DNA of 64,000 nt. Origin: Ctenosaura bakeri. Its lineage: Eukaryota; Chordata; Lepidosauria; Squamata; Iguanidae. Shown here one piece after another: positions 40,321 through 51,832 of the stretch. The position numbers and the translations under genes were made by a program. The notes beneath the pieces were generated by a model, which saw only the letters and a list, made by a program, of their open reading frames with translations, ran no database searches and was not told the DNA's origin. Where the stretch lies: positions 186,001-250,000 of the forward strand of contig CAOLHI010001668.1 of the NCBI GenBank assembly GCA_948474755.1, written 5' to 3'. Every line of letters starts with the position of its first letter. The stretch's first letter is position 1.

Positions 40321-42489
40321 CTTGCCCTTGATGTTTTTTTTTAAGGAACAGTCTTGCACATTGATATACCTATTGAAAAAAAGGTCAACTGCTATATGAT
40401 GTTTATATTTTGGGAGCTTTTTGTGAAAAATTAACTTCTGCAAAAAAAATAGATATTTATTTATTTGTGTATAAGAAACTCCCTGTACCATTCTTTCCTG
40501 CTGGAAAACTGATTCAGAGAAATGACCTCGACTGTCATTGTGCAGTGGTACCCAGTCCCTTCTCTAAAGTATTCAAGAGAGCCTGAGTCACTTTTTCCTG
40601 CAGGAAAGGGCACCTGAGCTTAGCTAATGTGACTGAGTGTAGCAAAAGTGCTCCAGATGCCTTGACCATAGTTGTCCCTCCATCTATGCTTAGAACTGGT
40701 AAGGAGATAATTAGGACACTGCCAGAAAATCCCTTCTCACTGCTGTAAATTCAAGCTGGGGAAGAATACCTGTTTCATCATGTTTGCTTTGGATTGTATG
40801 TGTGGCCCTCTTGCCATGATCACATAGCAAGCTAAAACCACTAAACCACACAATATACAAGCAAGAGTTTCTAAGTGACAAATATTTAACAACAATGGAT
40901 ACTGCAGTACAGTATATAGTTAAATTTTGCATCTATAATCCTTAACTGCTGTTAAATACATATTCAGAAATACAGATGAAGTTGCTGATGTTTTGCTTCA
41001 GGGTGAGTGTAACTCTATCAAAAATAGGTGCAAACATTTCTTCAGGATCCTGATAACCAAGAGAACTTCCATCTTATCTGGATGAAATTTCAGTTTGTTC
41101 ACTCCAAATCCACAGAAAATACAGTCTAAACTTTAACTCAGAACTATCACTACATATTCAGGATTGTACTAAAACAAAAAACAGAAACAAAGCTTGATTC
41201 AATCAGTGGTTTCCAGAAGATATTAAACATCACATGAAACAAGACAGAACAATATAGAACCCGATGCACTGAAAGCCAGGAATATAGTATACAGCAGTCT
41301 CACAACATCACTTTTTGAGACAAGTCCCTGAGAAAACACAAGAGCTTCTTCAAGCAGTATACCCTAGACTAATCCAAGTAGAACAGTCCAGAAGGAAATC
41401 TAACATACTCAATAGGTCTGCACTCTCCTCTTATTTATATCCTGGTGAAGGTGGCAGTTGACAAAGGCACCTTCAGATAAGAAAAGAGCTAAATAAGGCA
41501 TTTCAACAAATAAAATCTGAAATTAGCTAGTCTCGTAGCTTTTAAGAATCCAGCTTTAATCCTCATCCAGGTACACAGGACATTTTAGTCCCTTGAAGTC
41601 ACATTTTGTTGCACAATTTGGAAGAAGACCTAAAAAGTAGGCATTTTATGACATTCTCACCTGAAGTAGTATAAACAGCGTCTTTGAATTTCAGCCGCCT
41701 GCCACATACAGTTTTTCAGGGTTTTTTTTTTTTGGTAAAGAAAGAAACAAAAATGCCTGGAACAAAAACTGTCCCAACAAATCTACTGCATTTATGTTGG
41801 CTATATTTGCTGCAAACAAGAAGTGCTGACAGCTATTAAGAATAAATGTTTCACTTCATGTGAACACGTTTCTTCTCGTTCTGGGTGTTTGAATATAATG
41901 AAATACCCTTGAATCTGCACCCACAAATAATCCTATAGTTACGGGGCATTTTTATACTTTGCAATACTGTCAAATTTTCATCAAGGGTCACAAATACCCC
42001 AGATTAAACCACTCAAAAAACACTTCTGTGGATGCAAGTTACAAACAGACAACTTTGATACTGATGGTTAGACTTGGATTACACAATACTTCAGTCAGAT
42101 GGATTCAGAACTGATTGGAAACCCATGCTCAAGAGTGCTCATCACTGGTTCCTCAAAAGAACAGAATGGTGGTCTAAAGTCAGGTGCTAAAGAAAACTGT
42201 TCTAAGATGAGCATTCTTCAAAATTTCTAGCAATGATTTAAGAACAGGTGGACAAAATCCTTATCAAGTCTGTAGATACTTTAAGACAGGAAGGAACAAA
42301 CATCACCAAACAAGACAAGAAAATAATTCAGAATGACTTTGGTAGAAAGAACTGGACGTAAAATTCAGAGACAAATGCAAAGTTCTCCACAAGGCAGGGA
42401 TGTCAACAAATTAAAAATGAACAGGTACATGGTATGGGGATATCTCTGGCTAAAGATTAATTAATATAAATATGTATCACATATTCATG

Positions 42490-42645
42490 TGATAGTTTTG
42501 TAACAGATCACAGTCTGAAGGGGAATCTCCTTAGAGAAAACGCTTTTTCAAGCAGGGTATGGACAGCCATTTGTTGGGGAAACTCTAGCTCTGGATTTCT
42601 ATATTAAGCAGGGGGTTGTACTAGACAATTTCAGGCTGCACTAAT
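42490..42645 (+). mobile_element. CR1 LINE 3'-end fragment, forward
   Basis: Ends AGCAGGGGGTTGTACTAGAC, the CR1 3' untranslated signature, preceded by GGACAGCCATTTGTTGG. Lies head-to-tail with the next CR1 fragment. Confidence 0.7.
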
Positions 42646-42659
42646 TGAAGTATAGTGTT

Positions 42660-43140
42660 ATCATAAAGGTATGACTCACTTCTATTCTGCTTTGGTTAAA
42701 CTTCACCTGTGGTCCAGCTCTGGGCACCACAGTTTAATGAGAATATTAACAATTGGAATGTGGTGAGAGCAACCAAGATGATAAGGTGTCTAGATACCAA
42801 GTCCAGTGAAGACCAGTTGAGGGAACTAGATATGTTTTGCCTGGAGAAGAGAGGTGATATGACAGTCATCTTCAAACATCTGTCACATGTAAGATGCAAC
42901 ATGTTCCGGAGAGATGCAAATCAGTGGGTTGAAATCATACAAATAAAGATTCGTATAGGATTTCCTCTTAGTAAGAATTTTTCAACAGTAGATCAGAAGG
43001 TGGTAGACTGTCTCTCAATGGAGATTTCTAAAAAGAGGCTGAACAGACATCTGTCAAGAGTGCTTTAGCTGCTGATTCCTGCATTAGTAGGAGGCTAAAC
43101 TAGATTACAACAGAGATCCCTTCCACTATTCTTTGAAAGG
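42660..43140 (+). mobile_element. CR1 LINE ORF2 C-terminus and 3' end, forward
   Basis: The translated segment gives MVQLWAPQFNENINNW, VRATKMIRCLDTKSS, LRELDMFCLEKRGDM and RLNRHLSRVL, the CR1 C-terminal region, followed by GAGATCCCTTCCACTATTCT from the 3' end. Decayed by point changes. Confidence 0.85.
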
Positions 43141-43199
43141 TCAGTTGTTTAAATCAGAGAGGTTAGGCAAAACTTGCTTGATAAAGTATCTATCTCACT

Positions 43200-43364
43200 G
43201 TAGAGTCGAAGGCTTTCACGGCCAGAATCCACTGGTTCTTGTGGGTTTTTCGGGCTTTGAGACCGTGTTCTGATTGTATTTTCTCCTGAGATGCAGGCGA
43301 AACGTCGGGAGAAGATACAACCAGAACACGGTCTCAAAGCCTGAAAAACCCACAAGAACCTACC
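43200..43364. mobile_element. Foldback interspersed element with 15-bp target duplication
   Basis: Arms 43234-43286 and 43308-43360 are complementary over 53 bases with three mismatches and no gaps, around a 21-base middle containing GATGCAGGCGAAACGTCG. A 31-base unpaired 5' part (GTAGAGTCGAAGGCTTTCAC) precedes the left arm. Perfect 15-bp direct repeats, AGTATCTATCTCACT, flank the insert (43185-43199, 43365-43379). The sequence belongs to a common squamate repeat that I recognise but cannot name. Confidence 0.85.
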
Positions 43365-46172
43365 AGTATCTATCTCACTATTTCTAAAAGTAGTTTTTGC
43401 CTCATCTTCTCTCAAAAGAATATATATATATTAATTTCAGTCTCTTAGCCTTGATGTATGCAGGTACAGGAGACGAGAAGAAAGCTTCCAAGAAGTTTGT
43501 CTAAATCCTCAAGGTGCACAAAGGAAAAAAAAAGAACACTTAGATGGAATCCTAATGATCAGTGTGTCACATTCTATTCCAGCACTGGTAGTTTATGTCA
43601 GAGTGGACAAGAGCAGTTTTATCCACAAAGTGTTTTATGAACCAGACAACAGACTTCAGAGCATTTTGGTCTACTTCCACACTACCAGTAAGCAGTAATA
43701 TAGGTTTCTCAAAAAAAATTAGAAAATGTTCAAAAATGTATAAACAGCTTTTGAAACTAGAAACTGAAGATAGCCTGAAAAAGAATACATGATATGGTGG
43801 ACTCAAAATTTTACAAAATTTGCTGTATAAATAGAGAATTTATTCTTCAACAGCCAAAGATAGCTCATGAAGAGGAAAATCATTGAATGTCACCTTTCAA
43901 ATCAACAACTTTCTTACCAGTAATCATAAAATCCTTTATGCAATAAAACTAAATTTTTTAAAAGAATAAACTGCAAACACATCAGTGATTGAGCATAGTA
44001 ATGATACAGTCTGAATGTTATTAAGGTACACATATTCCTAAAATGGGGACAGTGTACATGCAAACAAAATGAAACATCCGCGCACATGTTGCTGCCATTT
44101 AATAATACCAGACACAAGCACACATGATTCTTCCCATTCAAGGGGATTCTTGAACAAAGCTCTTACAGTTACAGAGGGTCCACTGTATCTCTGTTTTCTT
44201 TTGCTGTTATCAAACACAGAAGCTGCAACTAGTCTTTAGCCTCTCCAATGCACAAACGGCATCTCTTAAGACTGGGGCATACTCAGAAAAGAAAAGAGGC
44301 AGGCTGTATCACAGGAAAAGCTGCTATATTGTCACAGACACATTTCACACTAGAACCTGACAACATCACACAAAATGTCATTACATTACAAGTCTGTTGC
44401 AGAACACTGCCAGAAAAGAAGTTGGCCCATTACTTTAATAGCTAAAATATTAGATACACACTTTTGTGTTCCTCATCAACATAGGTTCAGGACCCTGTCA
44501 GCCTAAGTTTTGTTAAATTTTTACATGTACATTAAAGACCTCATGTTTTATGAAATGCATTTCAGTGTGTTTCCTGGTAAGAGATCAGAGGTGAACCAGA
44601 ATCTGTATAAAATTCATCTCAACAGACACCTATATTGCTGATTAGAGTAGCAACTGCCTTCTAACTCAGCCAGTGTCTCTTGATGGCTTTTCGCACATTC
44701 CTCAAGCTGCCTGAAAAGCTGGGCTTGTGAAGAATGTGATCTGTTGAAAACTGATGGAAGGTCTCGTTACACAGAGTGGGGGATATCAGCATGGGAGGTA
44801 GCAAGTTCTGCATGTCTTGCGAGTGTTCAGACTGTTGTGGAACCTTAGCCACAACAGTAAATTCACAAGATAAGCTTCAAGAAGTAAATATACCAGAGTC
44901 CAGTGAAGTTAAGCAGTCACACACATCAGCATGCAATCACACTGACAGGCAGGCAAACAATGCTGCATTTTTTTTTAATAGCCTGGGAACCACATGGTCA
45001 CAAAGACAGATACTCTGACCAGCTAAATTTATTTCAAATATTTTTAGGATTTCAGATAGTTTATATAAAAACAACATAAGACTATAATTATACACAATTA
45101 TATATAATGAGCAATTAAAATTCAAAACAACAAGAAACAAAGCAGTTGGCAAAATCAGTGAGGATAGCACCTCCTGTAACAGCTACAAAAGTGATGCAAA
45201 ATAAATGGACTGTGCAGATCATAAAAGAAAAAAGCTGCAAACTTGTTTTGAGGAAGCCATTCTGGAAAATATCTTGTTCCTAGCTGCTGACAATTTTATG
45301 TAAAGCACCAATGGGACCACAGTGTTTCCCTGGGAGCCAGAAGATTTAAGCAATGGTTTCCTCTCAACCAACAGAAGGGAGAACATACCAAATGTGGCAG
45401 TTTGGAGAACGCTACCCAGAAGAGCACTTCTTCCTCCCCACACTCTGGGCTAAGATGATCATCACTACAATCATACAGCTGCAGAATATTAGCCTTTCTA
45501 AACTACAATCTGTATGTCCTTCCTCAGCTCCAAAGGCACCAAACATAGGGTTTCTGTGACAAAACACAACTTAACTGGAGATAATGGGGTGGCAGTGGGG
45601 CAGCTTCTGTGACACAATGCCTAACCTCAACTGAGGGAGGCAGGCAGGCAGACCTGGGAGAAAGACATGGTTAAGAAACCAGAAGCCCTTTCTGTGGGCC
45701 CACCTATAGAAACAGAAAGGCCATGTGTCCTCCAAAATTCAAGCCTAGAGGGCTCCCAGACCCTTGGAGAAGACAGTTTCGTAATCTCTGGTTGGGTGGC
45801 ATAGTGATTGCTCCTCAGGGCCAACACCTGCCACCTCCATTCCTCTGTTCACCAAAGTTCTGTGGTCAACTCAGGTCAGCTTTGGAGATGGAGCAGAAGT
45901 TGATCAACATGTTGGCCGCTACAGGAAAAGGTCACAGGGCCACACAAAACCATTCCTTTCCCTTTTACCTGTCCACTCCATGGGTCCTGCTGGCTTGATC
46001 CAGGTTGGTGTCTTGGCCAACTGCACATATCTGCTTTTCATCATAGCATGTACTCTGCCTCAAACTGCATAATCATCATGCTATTGGCCCATGACTGGAA
46101 GCACTTACAAACAGTTATGTTTATAAATTTACACCATTCTTACAGATTTTTAAAAAGCACTCCACTGCTCTG

Positions 46173-46385
46173 ACAGCCAGAGTGCTGCAGTGGTTTAAGC
46201 ACTGGAGTATGACTTTGGAAATCAGGATTTAAATCCCCACAGGCCTAACTTGCCTTAGGCAAGTTATACTCTCTCATCTTCAAAGAAAGGCAATGGCAAA
46301 CCCCTCTGAACAAATCTTGCCAAGAAAACCCCATGGCAGGGTTGCCATAATTCAGAAATGACTTGAAGGCATACAACAGCAACAT
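46173..46385 (+). mobile_element. tRNA-derived squamate SINE, forward
   Basis: Head AGCCAGAGTGCTGCAGTGG, body TTGCCTTAGGCAAGTTATAC and CTTGCCAAGAAAACCCCATG, tail GTTGCCATAATTCAGAAATG and ACTTGAAGGCATACAACAGC. Full length and moderately diverged. Confidence 0.85.
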
Positions 46386-46451
46386 GCCCTCCTCCCACTG
46401 TCCCTGAAGAACTTGTGTCCCTTTACCTAAGATTGCCCCTGTGATAGGCAA

Positions 46452-47580
46452 ATGTTACCCGGACTTCTGGGGGGGGGGTCCCGTGGGGGACACCTTGATT
46501 CACTCCAAGTTATAAAGATTGGGGAAATTAGCAGAGCACTGGCAATAGCAAAACGAGGGGCAAAGTAACCAAGCAGGATCTTTTATCCAACTTTATGGTG
46601 TCACGCCAAGCCAAAAAGCCGGACAAACATATCGAATAAATCAATTTTATTAAATGAGTATAGTACCACGCACTCACACACACAAGGCCTATTGAGAAGG
46701 AAAAGAGGTGAAAATTGGATAAGGGAAAAACCAAAGGGAATGTAGAGGCGGTGATACTGCACCTATCCTGAAGTCTTCGGTCTGGGAAGCAGCAAGAAGA
46801 ACAGAGCTCGGCAAAGAGACGGCTGAGGGGATCACTCAATTAACAGAGTGCATGGCGGGGAGTTCTCTGAAGAGATCCTCAAAAACTAGGGCTACTTATA
46901 GGGCAGAACGTACCTTGAGGGCAGGCCCTCTCCCGGGGAGAACAATGGTCACAGCAAAGGAAGGAATGCCAAACAATGGCAACTTGGTCATCTGCATGAT
47001 TGGTTTAGCTGGAATGTAAGTATTCAGTGTTGCGGTTGCAAAGGGTTGCAATGTAAGTTTATGTAGATGGACTTCGCCTTGTAGGATTTTTCCAGAATTA
47101 CAGTTGCTCAACCTGGGGAAAACACACTAATCCATTCAAGTTGGCTACTTTTGGCTGAGGACCCTTTGTTTATGTGGATTTGAACAGCCTGAGGTCTCCT
47201 TGGGCTACATGACTGGGGATTTTTCTGGTCTTGACCTGTTTTCAGTTGTTCGACCTCTTTGCTTTCGTGCCCCATCCGGGCAACCACTCTGGCATGGCGG
47301 GCATATCTGATATCAAACTTATAGTCCCCAGGATAGGGTATGCCAGTGGGGTAACACAGATACTAATTGGTCCTTTTCCCAGTGTTTCCTATCCCTTTTC
47401 CACAAAGCTGAAATGTAATCTGACCTTCTCCTGTGTGTTCGTTTGCTTTTTACCTTCAGTTCTTTCCAGATATCTCTGTAGGATGTCAGAATGAGGGGCT
47501 GCTCATTTATCTTTTCATGAAGCTGGTTGCTCCAATGACTGGGCTTCTCAGTATTCTCCACTACCTGCTCTCATTCTAGT
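46452..47580 (-). mobile_element. Probable solo LTR or LTR-bearing fragment, reverse
   Basis: Sequence composition differs from the neighbours. On the minus strand a TATAAG box (46900-46891) is followed about 245 bases on by AATAAA (46651-46646), the order and spacing of promoter and polyadenylation signals in a retroviral-type LTR. A TG..CA-compatible end lies at about 46452. The upstream limit is uncertain (47.13 or about 47.58 kb) and no flanking duplication or pol-related ORF was found. Calls of gag or env genes are not supported. Confidence 0.45.
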
Positions 47581-47919
47581 ACCAAAAGACGAAAAGGAAG
47601 AGTTTAGAAAACTGTACTTGTTTAGAAAACTGTACTTGTTTTCTAAATTAAAGCCATTTATTTATTTGCCTTTTTTTTTTGTAAGCAGTGGGGAAGGATC
47701 TTGCACAGACCATTGGATGTGTGGAGAAAACTACAGTGAAGCTGGTGCAGAGCACGTTTTGGGTGAAAGGGCAGAAAATATTTGCTTTCCTTCAATGGGG
47801 TTTCACTGGAATTCAATGTGTATCCTGCTCATACTTCATAGGGATTGCTTTGTGGCTTACTTCTGAATAGACAAATACACAGCTAAGCTCTGAATATTAA
47901 AGATTAATATAGATTAATA

Positions 47920-48145
47920 CAGAGATCCAGAGTGATGTAGTAGCTTGAACACTGGACTATAATTTTGGAGACCAGGGTTCAAACCCCCACTCAGCCATGG
48001 AAACCTACTGAGTGACCTTGCGCAAGTCACACATTCTCAGCTTCAGAGGAAGGCAATGGTAAACACTCCCTGAACAAGTCTTGCCAAGAAAACCAAGTGA
48101 TAGGGTTGCCGTAAGTCAGAAACATCTTGAAGGTACGTAACAGAT
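47920..48145 (+). mobile_element. tRNA-derived squamate SINE, forward
   Basis: Head AGTGATGTAGTAGCTTGAAC, B-box area GACCAGGGTTCAAACCCCC (close to the tRNA consensus), body CATGGAAACCTACTGAGTGA and GGAAGGCAATGGTAAACAC, tail GGGTTGCCGTAAGTCAGAA. Well-preserved member. Confidence 0.87.
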
Positions 48146-48689
48146 TAATATAGACACATAACAAACAAAAGTAACTTTGTCCATTTTTGCCATTAGCTCT
48201 TCCCATGTCACTCTTGCTCTTCCCCCCTTCTAGAAGGTACACACTAAAATCCTTTCAAGATTTGAAGGAGGTCTTCTGGCTGAAAAAGGTTCCCCATCCC
48301 TGACCTAATGTAATGAGATTAAATGAAGCATTTCCCTCCCCAGAGAACCTTAATTATACAGAGGAATTCATACATGGGGAGACAGTCTCTAAGGTAAAAA
48401 TTAACGTCAGGTCCTGAAGGACTTTTAAGCTACAGCATCAGAATGCTTGAAGATTTCATTCAGACTGTATTTTTAAGCAACCCAGCTCTAACTGTACTAG
48501 GCAGACTAATGTGTGGATCAGAGTACAGATACCCTTTTGCTCTTCTTCAAATCATTTTATCAAAACGTCATTTCTATTGTTATCTGTTAAGATGATCTGG
48601 AGGGATATCAATGCATGCAGAGGCCACTCCCCTCTTTGGCCACATGGAAACTGGGAAAGAAAGAGTAATAAAATCCAGGCAATTAAATT

Positions 48690-49112
48690 TCATAGAATCA
48701 TAGAAATGTAGAGTTGGAAGAGACCACACGGGCCATCCAGTCCAACACCCTCAAAGCACTCTCGACAGATGGCCATCTAGCCTCTGCATAAAAACCTCCA
48801 AGGAAGGAGACTCCACTATACTCCGAGGCAGCATATTCCACTGCCAGACAGCCCTGACTGTCAGGAAGTTCTTCCTGAGGTTGAGGTGGAATCTCCTTTC
48901 CTGCAGCTTGAATCCATTGCTCCTTGTCCTGGTCTCTGAAGCAGCAGAAAACAAGCCCTCTCCTTCCTCTACATGGCATCCCTTCAAATATTTAAACATG
49001 GCTATCATGTCCCCTCTTAATCTTCTCTTCTGCAGACTAAACATCCCCAGCTCTCTAAGCCTATCCCCATAAGGCATGGTTTCCAGGCCTCTCACCATTT
49101 TGGTCGCCAACT
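48690..49112 (-). mobile_element. CR1 LINE ORF2 C-terminus and 3' end, reverse
   Basis: A 119-residue open segment on the minus strand gives [51 protein letters not shown] and VFMQRLDGHLSRVL. The 3' untranslated end follows (complement GAATCATAGAAATGTAGAG). No stop interrupts the visible C-terminal part, so this copy is younger than the others. Confidence 0.92.
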
Positions 49113-49401
49113 ACCCTTGAGATTTAGGCTCTTTCTGTTACGGATGACGCTTCCCATCCACCCCATTCTTAAGCAGAGAACACTGAATTTCTCAAGAAGC
49201 CTCTGTACTGTTGCACTGGGAAAAATCTTTCAGGTGCTGTACAAGTGAAATCCACCAAATGCAGTCACAATGAAAAAGTTTTACCTTTGTTGGAAACCTT
49301 GAGGAGTTAAGTCCCAGCTCCCTGCATCCCTCTTCTGTAGGCTGTTTTGTAGATTTTGGATGCTGTTGTATTAGAAGTAGATAAACTTAAGTTTTGAAGT
49401 A

Positions 49402-49835
49402 CAGTAGGTTCCCATATCCGTGAGGAGTATGTTCCCTGACTTAACACAGATGGCAAAAATCGCGGATAACGTGACAGGATTTGTGTGCCATTCTCTGCCA
49501 AGAAAGGTGCACATGTCTCCTTCCTCAGTAGGGAGGAGCCATTCTGGATTTCACATGCTTCTCTCTGCCAAGGAAGGTACTTCAGTCTCTTTTTTAGCTA
49601 AGAGATGAGTGGGGAGGGGAGCAATACCAGGCTTTGTGAGCCTCTCTCCACTGATGAAGGAGCATTCACCCCTTCCTAGGCTGACAGAAGTATGGGAAGT
49701 CCAGCTGTGCCTTGCTGTGTGCCTCTCTTGGCCAGCCACGCGGAGCAAGGATCCTGGCCGCTGGCAGCAGCCATGGCCCTGGAGCAGATTGTGGATGAGT
49801 GAATACCAGTGATACAGTTATAGAAGAACCTACTG
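49402..49835. mobile_element. Tigger/pogo-like Tc1-mariner MITE, 434 bp
   Basis: Terminal inverted repeats CAGTAGGTTC and GAACCTACTG, flanked by TA on both sides (49400-49401 and 49836-49837), are diagnostic of Tc1/mariner-type transposition. The interior has CCATATCCGTGAGG and AAAAATCGCGGATAACG, typical Tigger-like motifs. No transposase. Confidence 0.85.
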
Positions 49836-51785
49836 TACTTCCATTACATTTTTTTAAAAAATTATCAGTACTACATTGTGTCTAGGGACAGGAAAGATTG
49901 TACGTTGCTGAGAGGAACGTAGTACCCAAGGAAGAAGTCAGAGGAATGCATTTTGTAGATTTGAGTTTCATCAGTCAGTTGCATCTCTGATGGCAACTCT
50001 CTAGTTTATTATGTTACAACAGACTAATGATGACGGCAATAGCAATTTTATTTCAGATAGTTTTTCATTCTAGACTGCCTCAGGAACTGTGAGCTTTTAA
50101 AAGTAATTCTTACTTGCATCTGTTCTGAATAATTAAGACAATGATTAAGGCAAGCTGCTATAGGAATCCCCAAAAGTAACCAAAGGGAAGTTGAAGTGCT
50201 GTTTTGTCATAGAGAAGAAAGCTGTATGCATAGCAATCCCAAGCTATTCTCTTCTCATTCCCCACTCCAGGTCCAATGAGATGTATTCTAACAAGCTCCT
50301 CTTTCTATCCCAGTACTATCACTTCTCAGCACTAAGTAGTACTCAGTTCCCTGGCTGACACTTTCACCTGTAACAGATCTCTATTTCTTCCAATCTGGAC
50401 TGATGAAAGAAGGGGGTGCTAGTGGAGCAGCAGGTCATGTACTGTCTAGCACGAAGAACTAGCCAGTGGATTCTCTTTTTGAGGTACACTACAGACAATT
50501 CTCTGCCTTTTTTTCCCCATTGCACTTGAGACATACATTGCATTCTAATTCACACTGAACTTCAGAGTTAAACAATACCTTTGGAGAATAGCTGTTATAA
50601 TCACAAAATGTTGGCTGGCTACCAAGACCAGACAAAATTTGTGGGCTAGTTTTTTTCTCCTTTTTTTTGTGATACTGGGTTGTGTCCAACTCTCTATTCT
50701 TCAGTAGAATATATTGTCCTTCCTTCTGAAGCCCAGAAGGTTCAAAGAATTTACTCTTGAATATTAGAAAACATTCTACAGCCAATGGAGTTGTAGAGGG
50801 AAGGAAAGAAGAGCAATGTCCATTATCTGAGTGGAACTCTGTTAGTATGATGTTAAATGGAACATGTACAATTGGGACAGATTTTATTCAGTTGCTGGCA
50901 ACATCTTTTTGTGAGGAAAACAGCAATCTTTTTCTAGTGCAGATTCAAAAGATTATAGACTACATATAACTGGCCCCTTCTCACTAACAGTAAAATAACT
51001 ATGATTCAAAAGATATGATCAGACACCTTCAAAAATGACCAAGTAAGATTTGTACCACAAAGTTCAAAACAAGGGACAATAGGTTAGGACCTGGTCAACC
51101 AGTGGAGAGTTATTAAGTGAACATACAATGTAAATTCCATTAGTTCAGGGGACCTGAGGGGACTAATAATCTGATTTAGGCCAAAGAATGAATTTCTCAA
51201 GCACCCACAGAAATAACATGGAACTTACGAATCAGACACCACACAGTAAAACCTTCTTTTAGTTTTTTTTTTCCATTTGGAGAAATTTCAGCAGGCATTT
51301 AACTCTCCTACTGAAATCAATGGGGAAAGTGCCTCGCTTCAGCTGGATAATTGTCCTTCATGTTCAAAGGAGTTCAGCAAGCAAGAAGACAGACACATAT
51401 TCCCAAAGCATCTGTTTGCTACTCCAAAGTTTTAACCACATAAGGAGCTTAAGAATTAACCATACGAAACAATCCTAACCCTGAAATTCAAGCTTATCCA
51501 GACAAAGTTTCGCATACTATCAAAACCAATCTCAAGTAAATCTTGTATTAGCAATAACTGAAAAACCCACTTAAAACCCACTTATCACTTTATCTAGAAT
51601 TAATAAATCAAATCTACATATTGTAGCTATTAAACATGCCATTCTGTAGTAAGACTTTGAGATTCAGAACGCAGTTTAGTGTTTATCTTTGCTTCCACAT
51701 GCAGCTAGGACGTGTTCTTTCTTTCAAAGCAATGATGAACCATGCAATTTTATAATCAAATTTTATAATCAAATTTATTTTCAGC

Positions 51786-51832
51786 AGTAACAACAACAAC
51801 AACAGCAGTAGTAACAACAACAACAACAACAA
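51786..51832. repeat. (CAA)n/(CAG)n triplet repeat
   Basis: Two CAA runs separated by CAGCAGTAGT. Such runs are common at LINE and SINE tails, but no adjoining element was recognised. Confidence 0.8.

Noticed and set aside
44661..45018. Overlapping ORFs on both strands near 44.7-45.0 kb
   Set aside because: Considered as a possible exon or processed pseudogene, but no conserved protein content or splice borders were evident.
47319..47561. 80-residue minus ORF with charged residues near the LTR-like block
   Set aside because: No recognisable gag, protease or other motif; isolated and short, so not called as a viral or host gene.
47920..48000. Possible tRNA gene
   Set aside because: A/B-box-like sequence belongs to the head of a tRNA-derived SINE; no complete cloverleaf arms or discriminator were seen.
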